Translations under genes and position numbers: made by a program
Shown here: positions 44,398 to 53,991 of the stretch, piece by piece
Layout of the letters: every line of letters begins with the position of its first letter
Position numbering within the stretch: the stretch's first letter is position 1
Source of the DNA: Nitratiruptor sp.
GTDB lineage: Bacteria > Campylobacterota > Campylobacteria > Campylobacterales > Nitratiruptoraceae
NCBI GenBank assembly: GCA_009659925.1
Contig: PUXW01000007.1
Coordinates: 1-64,000, forward strand
Length of the DNA: 64,000 bases
Reading direction: 5' to 3'
Notes under the pieces: model-generated
Told to the model about the DNA's origin: nothing
Database searches by the model: none
The model's input: the letters and a program-made list of their open reading frames with translations, nothing else

Positions 44398-45536
44398 TGA
44401 AGCCCATAGCACTCAACCTCGACGCCTATAGCCACAAGAAGGCAATCGTTCAGAAGCTCCGCTCCATGGGGATGCCAACCCCAAAGACCGAGCACTACCG
44501 CTATTTCGGAATCAAACCGATCTTGGAGCGGGATTACACCTTCCTCCCACCTGAGCCTGGAGCAATCGAACCTGGGGATCATCTCGAAATTGTCGATGGT
44601 AGAGTGGCCCAGGCCCCTAAGGGGCTCTACATCGAACACCTCCCTCAGGTACGTGTCGACGATAGCCACTACGATCAGATCTACTACATCTCCCATCTCC
44701 TCGCTCCTGCCACGATCCAGATTGAGATAGAAGAGGACATGGAGCTGCCTATCACCCACAAGTTCACCCAAAATGGCGCCTTCATCCCCTATCGCATCAA
44801 GTTTCTCGTGCATGAGGGAGTCAAGTTCAAGATCAAAGAGGAGATGGTGGTGGTGAGTGAGGGCTCCCTCTACTTCTATGGATATGACATCCAGATCGCT
44901 CCCAAGGGGGAGGTGAGACTGGTCAGCAACCGGGTTACCAACATCGAGGACTTTGCCCTCTTTGGCTCCCACTCCATCGAAGTTGGCAAGGAGGCGACTT
45001 TCACCCTCTTCACCTTCGATTTGGGCAACGCCAAGACGATCCACAACTACCACACGATCCTGCACGAACGCGCCAGCCACGAGGCCAACCATGTCATCTT
45101 CGCCAAACGCCAGGCCCGTTTGGGCAACACCTTCCACATCGAACATCGGGGCAAGGAGGCCACGACAACCCAGCGCTCCCGTAATATCTTGAAGGATCGG
45201 GGCCGGGGGATCTTCGATGGTCTGCTCATCGTCAAGAACCCGGCCAAATTCGCCTCCATCACCCAGAGCTCCAAGACAATCCTCCTCAACGACGGGGCCT
45301 ATATGGTCTCCAAACCCCAGATGGAGATCTACACCGAATATATCACCCAGGCAAGCCACGGCTCCACGACCGGCCATCTCGACGAGGAGGCCCTCTTCTA
45401 TTTGCGCCAGCGGGGAATCGCCCTGGAGGAGGCCAAAGAGATGCTGGTTTTAAGCTTCCTGGAGGAGATCTTCACCCGTTTGGGAGATGAGGAGCTTCGA
45501 AGGGAGTTTATCGCCATCTACGAGGAGCGCCAATGA
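44397..45536 (+). CDS. sufD: Fe-S assembly protein SufD
   Basis: Partner of SufB, 379 residues. The C-terminal SufB/D domain is clear (TQRSRNILKDRGRGIFDGLL and the active-site ASHGSTTGHLDEEALFYLRQ). The N-terminal third is variable. ATG 44397 overlaps the sufC stop; a GTG just before is in frame. It overlaps the next gene by 4 bases. Confidence 0.93.
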   Translation: MKPIALNLDAYSHKKAIVQKLRSMGMPTPKTEHYRYFGIKPILERDYTFLPPEPGAIEPGDHLEIVDGRVAQAPKGLYIEHLPQVRVDDSHYDQIYYISHLLAPATIQIEIEEDMELPITHKFTQNGAFIPYRIKFLVHEGVKFKIKEEMVVVSEGSLYFYGYDIQIAPKGEVRLVSNRVTNIEDFALFGSHSIEVGKEATFTLFTFDLGNAKTIHNYHTILHERASHEANHVIFAKRQARLGNTFHIEHRGKEATTTQRSRNILKDRGRGIFDGLLIVKNPAKFASITQSSKTILLNDGAYMVSKPQMEIYTEYITQASHGSTTGHLDEEALFYLRQRGIALEEAKEMLVLSFLEEIFTRLGDEELRREFIAIYEERQ

Positions 45537-45943
45537 GTGTGGAGAAAATTGTCGTTGATGGACGGGAGATCGTCGTCGAGAATCCAGAAGGACTCGATAT
45601 CCAGGAGCACAATAGCAAATATGGCCCTCCTGAGGCGATCTACCAGGAGATCATCAAGTATCTCAAGACCATCTACGATCCCGAGATCCCTGTGAATATC
45701 TACGACCTGGGACTCATCTACGACATCAAACTCATCCGCCGCCCCGATGGGTACAAGGCCCATATCACCATGACCCTCACCTCCATGGTCTGTCCCGTAG
45801 GAGAGAGTATCGTCGACATGGTTCGTTCCCTGGCCAACAAGATCGACCATCTCCAGGAGGTGGAGGTGGAGCTCGTCTTCGATCCCCCTTGGGATCGCTC
45901 CAAGATGAGTGATGAGGCCAAACTGGTGCTGGGGATGATGTAA
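45533..45943 (+). CDS. SufT-like Fe-S maturation factor (DUF59/MIP18)
   Basis: A 136-residue protein with the DUF59 signature YDPEIPVNIYDLGLIYDI and the Cys motif TLTSMVCPVGESI, as in SufT/YitW. It helps insert Fe-S clusters. An N-terminal extension of about 40 residues precedes the domain. It ends the suf operon; no cysteine desulfurase (sufS) or sufU is present here. Confidence 0.9.
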   Translation: MSVEKIVVDGREIVVENPEGLDIQEHNSKYGPPEAIYQEIIKYLKTIYDPEIPVNIYDLGLIYDIKLIRRPDGYKAHITMTLTSMVCPVGESIVDMVRSLANKIDHLQEVEVELVFDPPWDRSKMSDEAKLVLGMM

Positions 45944-45985
45944 CTGGACCATCTTGGAGATTCTGATTCGAGCCTTAAAATTTTG

Positions 45986-45991
45986 TATAAT
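45986..45991 (+). promoter_or_regulatory. -10 box of the pentaheme cytochrome gene
   Basis: TATAAT 35 bases before the start codon; no convincing -35. Confidence 0.5.
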
Positions 45992-46026
45992 AGGAAAAAA
46001 GAACCAGGTTCCAAAAGGTTTGCAAG

Positions 46027-47130
46027 ATGGTCCGCCAATTGTACCTACTCCTCCTCTTCCCCCTCTTGCTCGGGGCAGAGGAGATCTTCTCCTTGAACAT
46101 CACCTGCAAAGAGTGCCACCCCAAGATCTACCAGGAATACATGGAGTCGATGCACGCCAGAGCGACGATTTTCAAGGATCCCATCCACAAGAAGGTCTGG
46201 GAGACCCTTCCCTTTTCCCAGCGGGGTGAGTATAGCTGTGCCTATTGCCACACCCCAGCGGCCAATAATCTCCAGGAGCTCATCCAGCCCAACGGCATCG
46301 GTCCAGACCCTTACAATCCGACCCAAAATGATGCCATCGCTTGTGCCTTCTGCCACCGGATCGAAAAGATCCAATCGGGACAGATCCACAACTTCAATGT
46401 CGTCTCCAAGGAGCAGCGCCGCTACTTCGCCCGGAAGGCCCCCCTTGCAGCCTCTCCCTTCCACAAGATCGACACCTCCAACCCCCTCTACCAGCAGGGG
46501 AACAACTGTGTCGGTTGCCACGGCCACTACTCCAATAAACATGGCCTCCAGATCTACACCTCCACCCCCAACCTCCCCCAGGTCAATTGTGTCCAGTGCC
46601 ACATGCCCCAAGTTCAAGGAAGCTCCAACACCCTGGTCGATACCAAGACCCATGCCTACCATGGAGGCTTTGGCAAGATCTTGAAAGAGCGCATCCAAGA
46701 GTATCTCTCCTTGGAGATCACCCCCTCTTCCAACACCTTCCATGTCGATGTGATCTCCAAGGTTCCCCATATCGTCCTGACAACCCCCCTCAAGTCCCTC
46801 TACCTCTCGGTGGATGTCATCCGCAATGGCAAGATCGTCTTTCATAAGCCGGAGTTTTTCATCCGGGCCTTGAGCGACGATCAGGGGGAGATCGCCATCC
46901 CATGGTTTGCCACCCGGGTCCTCCTCGATACGATGCTCGCCCCCAATGAGCGGCGCCGCTTCAGCTACGACTTTCCCCTCCAAAAGGGGGATCGGGTAAC
47001 TGCCATCCTCGCCAAGGTCCTCCTCGACTTCGAAGTGGAAAAGGGGCAAGATGGCAAATTGGCTATCCGCAAGATCAAGATCGTCGGGGAACCCGAGCCC
47101 CTGGTCTCCAAGGTCTTGACCATCCAGTAA
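46027..47130 (+). CDS. Periplasmic pentaheme c-type cytochrome
   Basis: A 367-residue exported protein with a signal peptide (LYLLLLFPLLLGAEE). Five CxxCH heme sites are seen at about residues 27, 71, 106, 161 and 188. The spacing and extra His residues between them suggest bis-His or His/Met ligation as in the cytochrome c554/NrfH-like group. The last 150 residues have no heme motif and look like a beta domain. It is likely an electron carrier or reductase in sulfur or nitrogen respiration; substrate unknown. It ends exactly where addB ends (convergent, no gap). Confidence 0.88.
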   Translation: MVRQLYLLLLFPLLLGAEEIFSLNITCKECHPKIYQEYMESMHARATIFKDPIHKKVWETLPFSQRGEYSCAYCHTPAANNLQELIQPNGIGPDPYNPTQNDAIACAFCHRIEKIQSGQIHNFNVVSKEQRRYFARKAPLAASPFHKIDTSNPLYQQGNNCVGCHGHYSNKHGLQIYTSTPNLPQVNCVQCHMPQVQGSSNTLVDTKTHAYHGGFGKILKERIQEYLSLEITPSSNTFHVDVISKVPHIVLTTPLKSLYLSVDVIRNGKIVFHKPEFFIRALSDDQGEIAIPWFATRVLLDTMLAPNERRRFSYDFPLQKGDRVTAILAKVLLDFEVEKGQDGKLAIRKIKIVGEPEPLVSKVLTIQ

Positions 47131-49308
47131 TCAGGCCTCCCCTTTACACAAGAAGCGATAATCGCACCAGCGGCACAGCCCCTCGTCTCGGGCTGGCCGT
47201 GTTACGAACTCCAGTTGCCCCAAGAGATCCTGGAGCTTCTGGATAGCATCCTCTTGGGAGTACTCCTTTATCTTGGTCCGTTTCTCCTTGAGGTAGTAGA
47301 AGAGGGTGGGGCGCTGGTAGATGTAGTTGTAGAAGAGAGCCTGAATTTCCTCCCGCTCCTTTTGCTTCCTGCCCGTCTTGTAGTCAATGACAACCTCATC
47401 GTCGAGGCGGTCGAACTTGGCCGTGAGGAGATAACCTCCCAGTTCCCGTCTCTTCTGAAAGGCCTCCACTTTGTAGGAGCCCTGGATCCGGGGGAAGTCG
47501 TGTTCACAAAACCAGCGAACCCTTGGCTCCCAGAAGCTCTTGATCACGAACCACTCCTCCTTGTTCGAGACCTGGAAGAGGCGGTTCATGAGGGTGTGAA
47601 AATATTGCTGGGAGGAGGTGAAGTGGGGATGAGACCGGAGCAAGGAGGCAATGGTCTCGTGGAAGTGGTTGCCAAAGTTGAAGGTCGTCTCGGGGATCTC
47701 GTTCTTGATAGCGCGGACATAGCGGAAGTAGTAGTGTTTGGTGCAGCCAAGGAGGATGGCTAGAGTCGTGGGGGTGAGGATCTTGGGAGGATCGAAGGGG
47801 ATCCCGTCGTAGTTTCGAGGATTTGGCCGGGGTCTGGAGGGACAGAGAATCCCCTGGTAGCGTCCATCCACAACGGGCCCCTCTTCATATCCCAATTCAT
47901 AGAGGAAACGGCTGGGAGCCGACTCCTCGTTGGCGACATAGGCGATCTTGATCCGCTTGGAGTTGTGGAGGATCTGGGCGTAGTAGTGTTTCTGGAGGGC
48001 CTCGCGATCTTGGCGGCTTGGAAGGCCAACCCGTTTGCGCACCAGGGAGTTCAAGAAGAGATCCCCCTCGCCTACTTTAGGTACCAACTCCTCGTTGAAA
48101 TCGAGGATGATCGCCCCATCGAGAGGAATTCCTCGGCTCTCCAGTACCCCCATTACCGTCACCTTCCCTCCCTCTACATCGTCAAAGGAGGATTGAGCCA
48201 GCTGCTCCAGGAGGAAGTGGAGCTGGTCCAAGGGATTGGGGGGGAGATAGGGGCGCAGCTTCTCGAAGCGGTAGAGCTCGCGATCAAGCACGGCTAACTC
48301 TTTGGGGCTTGCCTGGCTCCGGATGAAGGAGACGAGATCTTGGCTGTTGAAGGAATCTAAAAGGTGGGCGATCCGCTGGTATGCGATGGGATCCCCCTTG
48401 GTGAGGTAGCCTTCAATCGATTTGAGAGTGGTGTAGATGGGGGCATGGGTGAAGGGGAAGCCCATGGCGAAGTTGAGGTTTCCATTGTTCAAAAGGGCGA
48501 GGGTAGAAGCAAACCCCTCGTCTGGAAGGATGATGGAGATCTGACTGGGATCTTCGATCCCTCCCTGGACCAGCTCCTCGATGGAGGCAAGGGCGTAGGG
48601 GACCTGCCAGATCCGCTGGGAGAGGGCGACCACCTCCACCATCCCCCGGGGTGGGAGGGGGCGAAACTCCAAGACCTCATTCCTTTTGGGGTCGTAGCGG
48701 TAGATCCCCTCTTCGAAGGAACCATACATTTTTTGAAAGAGGGAACGGTTGTAGGGGGTGATGGTGAAATGGAGCTCCACGTCGATGGGAATGGCCTGGA
48801 GGATCTGGCGCTCCCGCTTACTCAAGTAGCCTAGAAGTTCCAGTTCGACCTTCTCGAATTGGGCGAAGAAAGATTCGTTAATCTGGTATTGGCGAAAGAG
48901 GATGGGATCGGCCAATCCGGCTTCGTCTAGAAGCGTTAGGTAGCGCTCCTGGAGGCGTTGGAGGATTTGAAGGTGCTCTTGATACTCCCCATAGAGATCT
49001 TCCATCATCAAATCCTCGATGGCGACCTCTTCCCGGGCCAACTCATTCCAGAACTCCAGAACGAAGCGGGTGTTCTTGAAGAAGGACAAGAACTCCTCTT
49101 CCAGTCCCAAAGGACGCAGATCGATCCCCTCCTTGGCCCGGTACAAGAAGATCCGCCGCCAATCTTCGTCGATGATGGTCCTTTCTGGGATGGTGATGGC
49201 CCGGGAAAAGAACTCTTCGATAGAGATGAAGCGATCCACCATCCCATCGGGTAGGCTCTTGAAGAGTTGGCGAATCGCTCTGGTTGTTGTGAGTACCCGC
49301 AGTCGCAT
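47131..49308 (-). CDS. addB: AddB-like subunit of the AddAB helicase-nuclease
   Basis: A 725-residue inactivated-helicase/nuclease subunit for double-strand break repair. The N-terminal part is poorly conserved. The C-terminal PD-(D/E)xK nuclease has AKFDRLDDEVVIDYKTG and EIQALFYNYIY. A 4Fe-4S site is suggested by LLGCTKHYYF and the terminal CRWCDYRFLC. Its ATG overlaps the addA stop (TAATG). Shorter than Firmicutes AddB, as is usual in this phylum. Confidence 0.9.
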   Translation of the reverse strand: MRLRVLTTTRAIRQLFKSLPDGMVDRFISIEEFFSRAITIPERTIIDEDWRRIFLYRAKEGIDLRPLGLEEEFLSFFKNTRFVLEFWNELAREEVAIEDLMMEDLYGEYQEHLQILQRLQERYLTLLDEAGLADPILFRQYQINESFFAQFEKVELELLGYLSKRERQILQAIPIDVELHFTITPYNRSLFQKMYGSFEEGIYRYDPKRNEVLEFRPLPPRGMVEVVALSQRIWQVPYALASIEELVQGGIEDPSQISIILPDEGFASTLALLNNGNLNFAMGFPFTHAPIYTTLKSIEGYLTKGDPIAYQRIAHLLDSFNSQDLVSFIRSQASPKELAVLDRELYRFEKLRPYLPPNPLDQLHFLLEQLAQSSFDDVEGGKVTVMGVLESRGIPLDGAIILDFNEELVPKVGEGDLFLNSLVRKRVGLPSRQDREALQKHYYAQILHNSKRIKIAYVANEESAPSRFLYELGYEEGPVVDGRYQGILCPSRPRPNPRNYDGIPFDPPKILTPTTLAILLGCTKHYYFRYVRAIKNEIPETTFNFGNHFHETIASLLRSHPHFTSSQQYFHTLMNRLFQVSNKEEWFVIKSFWEPRVRWFCEHDFPRIQGSYKVEAFQKRRELGGYLLTAKFDRLDDEVVIDYKTGRKQKEREEIQALFYNYIYQRPTLFYYLKEKRTKIKEYSQEDAIQKLQDLLGQLEFVTRPARDEGLCRWCDYRFLCKGEA

Positions 49309-51968
49309 TAGACCTCCTCCAAAACCAGTCGATCCAGGTAGAAGATGTAGCCCCGGACCCCTTTCTTGTGGATTGCCCCCATCGCATCCTTGTAGAAGGC
49401 GACCTGATCGATGTAGGGGCGCTGGTCTTTAGGGGTAACCGATTTGTAGTCGATGATGACAAGCTCCTCCTCCCCTTCGATAAGGAGGTCGATAATCCCA
49501 TACTGGCCTCGGTAGACGAAGGGGACCTCTCGTCTAATCCGCCCCTCTTTTAAAAGCCTCTGGTACTCCTTGGCCCCATTGCCCGCGTTGTAAAGGGCTT
49601 TGGCCCTCTCAAAGTCGCAGTAAAGACCATAGCGGTTACGGGCATATTCGCTCCCTTCCATCTCGAAGAGAGCATGGACCGCAAGTCCCAGATAGATGGC
49701 CTCGTAGTCGTTGGGATTGTATTCGGGGATCTCTTTGTACTCTTGGCGACCAAAATAGCGAAGATCCCCTTGGAAGGGGGAGGGGTTGGTGGCGGGAGTT
49801 GATGGGGCTGGAGTCACCTCCAAGGTGCCCCATGTTTGGGATTGAAGGCCAGCCGCTTCCAGGGCCAGGAGAGAGCTATTGGATGGGTTCTTGAAGATGA
49901 AGAGGGAGTCCCGGGCCCTGGTGTAGGCGACATATTCGAGGTTGCGCAGATCCTCTTTTACGAGCTGGCGCTCCCGCTCCAGGATGGAAGCAAAGTGGGG
50001 ATTGGCCTCTTCCAGCTGGGGGATCTTGATCCATATATCCTTGAGCTCGAGGCCATCGTATTCGAAGATAATCTCCTCCCGCTTTGGAAGATTGTCATCG
50101 ATGACGATGACATGGTCGAATTCGAGTCCCTTGGCCTTGTGGATGGTGAGGATGTTGATGCCAGAGAGCCTGTTGGAGCGGAGCTCCCCTTCCCACTGGT
50201 CGATATGGTGGATGAACTCCAGCAAATCGTCATACTCCATTGCATGTTCGAGGAGCTGGACCGTCCCCTCGTCCCAGAGTTGGAAGCGATCGAGGATCTC
50301 CTTGATCATCCGGGCGGGGCGTTCAATGGGGAGCAAGAGGCGTTTAGTCCAATCACTCTCCCCGATGAAACTCCAGAAATTGGCCCAATAGAGGGCTCCT
50401 CGCTCCTGGTAGTAGATCCCTTTGAGGAGGTCGATGATAGCCCGGACCTGGGGCTGGTGGATCACTTGACGCCCACTGGTAGTGAGAGTCGCGAGATTGA
50501 GGTTGGCTTTGATCTTTTCGGCAATGCCAAGCATCGTCTCGTTGCGGTAGACCAGGATGGCAATGCTCTCCAGGGAGGCACCCTGGTCCACCAGCCTTTC
50601 TAGCACCTCTTGGAGCTGGGGCCAGTAATCGTCGATTTTGGGTCCTGACTTGGAGATGATGGCCACATATCCTCCCTCGCTCCTGGCCGGTTCCTCGTTG
50701 AGGTGGAAGAGGTTGTTGATAAAGTGGACGATGGTCGCTCTGGAGCGGTAGTTGGTCTGGAGTCTCTTCTGGACGAGGCCATAGTCCTCAAGCCATGCGG
50801 CTACCTGGTGAAAAAGCTCCTTATGGCCCCCACGGAACCGGTAGATAGCCTGTTTCACATCCCCCACATAGAAGAAGGTCCGAAAGGCGTTACTGGATCG
50901 AATCTCTTCCACGAGGGGTTGGAAGATGGCCCACTGGGTCAGGGAGGTATCTTGGAACTCATCGATGAGGATGTGGCGGATCTGGCTATCGAGGCGAAAA
51001 TAGAGGAAGGCTGGTTCAATATGGCCCCGCTCTTGCCGGAGCAGATCGTATACCAGGTGCTCGACCCCCTTGAAATCGAGCCAATTCTCCCTTTTGCACA
51101 CCTGATCCACTAGGGCGGCGTACTGATCGTAGCAGTAGCGCAGAGCCCACTTGATCAGAGCCTCTTTTCCATCGATTATCTCGTGAGCCACCCCAATGAG
51201 CTCTAGGAGTTGGTGGAGGAGTTGCTCACTGCTACACTTTTTAAAGTGGGATCGAGGGAAGTCTAGACTCTTGTAGCCTTGCACCTTTTGGATCACTTGG
51301 GTCTCAAGGAGCTCCTTGGGTTCTTTGGCCACAATATTGCGGGCCGTCTGGGAGCACTTGTTTAAAAGGTTGCTTGTCAACAGGTTGCGTTGAATCTCCT
51401 GGTAGCGCTCTTGGAGTTTGGCGGTGTCGGGAGGTGGGGGTGGGGGAGGAGGGAGCTCTTTCTCCTTGTCGTAGAGGAGGGGAAAGAGGACTTCGAGCTT
51501 GGGATATTCCCGGGCCAGGATGGTGAGTCTTTGGAGCTCTTTCCTGTGAAGTTGGGTAAGGAGGAGGGGCCAAAATTGGTGGAAAGGGTGGCGCTCGACA
51601 ATAGCAAAATCCCCTCCAATCCCCTGGTAGTGGCCAAATTTACGGGCAATGCGCTGGAAGAATGCATCGATTGTCATGATGAAAAGGTCTGAAGTGAGGA
51701 AGTGGTGCAAGATCTTCGGAGCCTTGGCAAGGATCTCCTGGGGATGGAGACCGGTTTCGTGGGCAAGGGCTTCGAGGAAGGGATCATCAAAATGGCGCAG
51801 GGCCTGGAGGATACGGTGGCGCATCTCGTTGGCCGCCTTATTGGTGAAGGTGACGGCGAGAATCTCCCTCGCCCTGGCCCCTTTGTAGAGCAAGGCGATG
51901 TAGCGCAACACGAGGGAGAAGGTCTTGCCACTTCCAGCACTCGCTTCAAGGGAGAGCAATCGATCCAT
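49308..51968 (-). CDS. addA: AddA/RecB-like helicase-nuclease
   Basis: UvrD-like helicase joined to a RecB-type nuclease, 886 residues, which resects broken DNA for RecA. Helicase motif I is LEASAGSGKTFSLVLRYI, motif Ia VTFTNKAANEMRHRI, motif II LIDEFQDTS, motif III FFYVGDVKQAIYRFRGG, motif V/VI LTIHKAKGLEFDHVIV and YVAYTRARDSLFIF. The nuclease end has ELVIIDYKSV. ATG 51968 is chosen over one 57 bases upstream because AAGGG precedes it and the family begins near motif I. Confidence 0.94.
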   Translation of the reverse strand: MDRLLSLEASAGSGKTFSLVLRYIALLYKGARAREILAVTFTNKAANEMRHRILQALRHFDDPFLEALAHETGLHPQEILAKAPKILHHFLTSDLFIMTIDAFFQRIARKFGHYQGIGGDFAIVERHPFHQFWPLLLTQLHRKELQRLTILAREYPKLEVLFPLLYDKEKELPPPPPPPPDTAKLQERYQEIQRNLLTSNLLNKCSQTARNIVAKEPKELLETQVIQKVQGYKSLDFPRSHFKKCSSEQLLHQLLELIGVAHEIIDGKEALIKWALRYCYDQYAALVDQVCKRENWLDFKGVEHLVYDLLRQERGHIEPAFLYFRLDSQIRHILIDEFQDTSLTQWAIFQPLVEEIRSSNAFRTFFYVGDVKQAIYRFRGGHKELFHQVAAWLEDYGLVQKRLQTNYRSRATIVHFINNLFHLNEEPARSEGGYVAIISKSGPKIDDYWPQLQEVLERLVDQGASLESIAILVYRNETMLGIAEKIKANLNLATLTTSGRQVIHQPQVRAIIDLLKGIYYQERGALYWANFWSFIGESDWTKRLLLPIERPARMIKEILDRFQLWDEGTVQLLEHAMEYDDLLEFIHHIDQWEGELRSNRLSGINILTIHKAKGLEFDHVIVIDDNLPKREEIIFEYDGLELKDIWIKIPQLEEANPHFASILERERQLVKEDLRNLEYVAYTRARDSLFIFKNPSNSSLLALEAAGLQSQTWGTLEVTPAPSTPATNPSPFQGDLRYFGRQEYKEIPEYNPNDYEAIYLGLAVHALFEMEGSEYARNRYGLYCDFERAKALYNAGNGAKEYQRLLKEGRIRREVPFVYRGQYGIIDLLIEGEEELVIIDYKSVTPKDQRPYIDQVAFYKDAMGAIHKKGVRGYIFYLDRLVLEEV

Positions 51969-52065
51969 GGGCAAACCCTTCCTATGGGATGGGGCTTCAT
52001 AAAAAGGGGGCTCTTTGGGATCCATGCAGACAAAGAAGAAGGTCGAAGGAGAGTAAGGATGGGAG

Positions 52066-52408
52066 TGGCGCGACTGTAAGCCGAGTTCTGTCGGGGATAG
52101 CTATTTATCTAGGCACCTATGTCACCATAGGGCTCAAGCGCTGGACTCCAACTATGAGGCTTCAACCTGGTCCAGCTTGCTGCGGGTTGGGTTTACACTG
52201 CCCTCCCTGTTGCCAGGGAGGCGGTGGGCTCTTACCCCACCCTTTCACCCTTGCCTGTGCCCGAAGGCCATCGGCGGTCTCCTCTCTGTTGCACTTTCCC
52301 TCGGCTTATCCCTTTCGGGCTTCGCCGGCCACCGGTTAGGTGGAACCCTGCCTCATTGCAGCTCGGACTTTCCTCTTGGGTAACCCCAAGCAGCTATCCG
52401 TCGCGCCA
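52066..52408 (-). ncRNA. rnpB: RNase P RNA
   Basis: A bacterial A-type RNase P RNA of about 343 bases. The 5' GGCGCGAC pairs with the 3' GTCGCGCC to form P1. Conserved blocks are GAGGAAAGTCCGAGCTGC (P4 side), AACAGAGAGGAGACCGCC, GGGTGAAAGGGTGGGGTAAG, TAGATAAATAGC and ACAGAACTCGGCTTACAG near the 3' end. The RNA cuts tRNA 5' leaders; its protein partner is encoded at 15.4-15.7 kb. It follows the oorC stop directly with its own promoter. I see no clear terminator in the 97 bases before addA. Confidence 0.97.
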
Positions 52409-52414
52409 GGGCCA

Positions 52415-52423
52415 ATTATACCA
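52415..52423 (-). promoter_or_regulatory. Extended -10 promoter of rnpB
   Basis: TGGTATAAT on the minus strand is a full extended -10 (TGnTATAAT) about 7 bases before the RNA 5' end. No -35 match is seen. Confidence 0.7.
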
Positions 52424-52440
52424 TAAATCGGCAAACTTAC

Positions 52441-53061
52441 CTACTTGATGGTCTCACAGACATCTTTGGCCTTCATCGCCTCGACCTCGGCGACGCTCTT
52501 CAAGGCCCCCTTCTCTTTGGCCTCCTTGGCATACTTGACCCCAAGCTCATAGGCCTTCTTATTGAGATCGACAAACTTGGGGGGAACCTTGCTGATCATC
52601 GTCTCGAAGACGAGATCGTTGGGCAAGACTCCGGTCATCTCCACCGTTACCCCCAAGGCGACAACCGACTGGGTCACCACATTCCCAACCTCTTCCTTGG
52701 CGATGGAGATAATCGGGATCCCATACATCTCCCAGCGATCCAGATCCTCTTGGGTTGGAGTGACCAGGTTGGGTTCGATAACGATGACCCCCCCATCCTT
52801 GACGCCATCTTTAAACTGGTTGTAGCTCACCTGGGCGGTGGAGAGCATGAACTCGATCTCCCCTTCGTTGGCGTAGGGGTAGAGGATCTCCTCGTCGTCG
52901 AGAATAATATCGACCTTGGTAGGTCCACCTCGAACTTGGGAGGTATAGGTTGCCGCCTTGACTCCGTAGCCCCCCTGTTTGATCTTGGCTGCGGCCAGGA
53001 TCTCCCCTGCCAGCAAGACTCCTTGTCCACCAACCCCAGTAAAGCGCAGCTGATGTCTCAT
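52441..53061 (-). CDS. oorC: 2-oxoglutarate:ferredoxin oxidoreductase gamma subunit
   Basis: Gamma subunit of the four-part enzyme that carboxylates succinyl-CoA to 2-oxoglutarate with reduced ferredoxin in the reductive TCA cycle. The 206-residue protein starts with RFTGVGGQGVLLAGEILA and has TYTSQVRGGPTKVDIIL, both typical. It is the last gene of the rTCA operon, 60 bases after oorB, and ends just before the rnpB promoter. Confidence 0.95.
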   Translation of the reverse strand: MRHQLRFTGVGGQGVLLAGEILAAAKIKQGGYGVKAATYTSQVRGGPTKVDIILDDEEILYPYANEGEIEFMLSTAQVSYNQFKDGVKDGGVIVIEPNLVTPTQEDLDRWEMYGIPIISIAKEEVGNVVTQSVVALGVTVEMTGVLPNDLVFETMISKVPPKFVDLNKKAYELGVKYAKEAKEKGALKSVAEVEAMKAKDVCETIK

Positions 53062-53121
53062 TCCAACTCCCTTTGGCTCGAAATTTTCCCCGAATGGGGC
53101 GAAAGGAAGGGGAACCCCTTC

Positions 53122-53976
53122 CTAGAATGGTTTGATCTGGATAGGTACATCCACCCGCTTCTTGTTCTGAGCCGCTTCGATGACCAAGTCGTAGGCGTCG
53201 CAATACTCCATCTGGTCGTCCACATGGTGGAGGATACCCGTGGGGAAGTAGTTGATCTTCTCCTCCTCAGGCAACTTGTCGTACTTGGACTTGGGCATGG
53301 TGATGGAGTCGATCCACTGCTGGTTCTCGATGGCTTCTCCCATCTTGTTCTTGCGCCCCAGGTTCACATGGCAGTTACTGAAAACATCGAAGAAGCTGAA
53401 GCCTCGGTGCTCGAATCCCTTGATGAACATCTTTTCGAGCTTCTTGGGATCGGTTACCGTCTCCCGGGCGATGAAGGTGGCCCCAGCCCCTTTGGCCAGC
53501 TCACAGGCGTCGAAGGTTGGATCGATATTGCCGTATTGGGTTGTTACCGCCCACATCCCCTTGGGAGTGGTAGGGCTTACCTGGGAGTTGGTCAGCCCGT
53601 AGATGAAGTTATTGATGAGGATAAAGTTGAGGTCGATGTTGCGGCGGCATCCATGGATGGTATGGTTTCCCCCGATGGCAAGTCCATCCCCATCACCGGC
53701 CACGACGATGACATGCTTGTCCGGGTTGGCCAATTTGATCCCAGTAGCATACGCCACCGTTCGTCCATGGGTCGTGTGGACGGTGTTGCAGTTGAGATAG
53801 GAGCTAAAACGCCCTGAACAGCCAATTCCAGAGACGACGCACACATCGTCCATATTCCAGCCCAACTTGTCGATAGCCCGAATCACGGCTTTGAGAATAA
53901 TCCCATCGCCACACCCCCAACACCAGAGGGTGGGCATCTTGTCGGTACGCAGGTATTCGTTGTAGTTGAAAGCCAT
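53122..53976 (-). CDS. oorB: 2-oxoglutarate:ferredoxin oxidoreductase beta subunit
   Basis: TPP-binding subunit, 284 residues. The TPP/Mg motif is GDGDGLAIGGNHTIHGCRR with NFILINN. Cysteines in LWCWGCGDG and VSGIGCSGR bind the 4Fe-4S cluster near TPP. GGGGAGAAC precedes ATG 53976. It follows oorA by 15 bases. Confidence 0.96.
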   Translation of the reverse strand: MAFNYNEYLRTDKMPTLWCWGCGDGIILKAVIRAIDKLGWNMDDVCVVSGIGCSGRFSSYLNCNTVHTTHGRTVAYATGIKLANPDKHVIVVAGDGDGLAIGGNHTIHGCRRNIDLNFILINNFIYGLTNSQVSPTTPKGMWAVTTQYGNIDPTFDACELAKGAGATFIARETVTDPKKLEKMFIKGFEHRGFSFFDVFSNCHVNLGRKNKMGEAIENQQWIDSITMPKSKYDKLPEEEKINYFPTGILHHVDDQMEYCDAYDLVIEAAQNKKRVDVPIQIKPF

Positions 53977-53991
53977 GTTCTCCCCCTTTGT

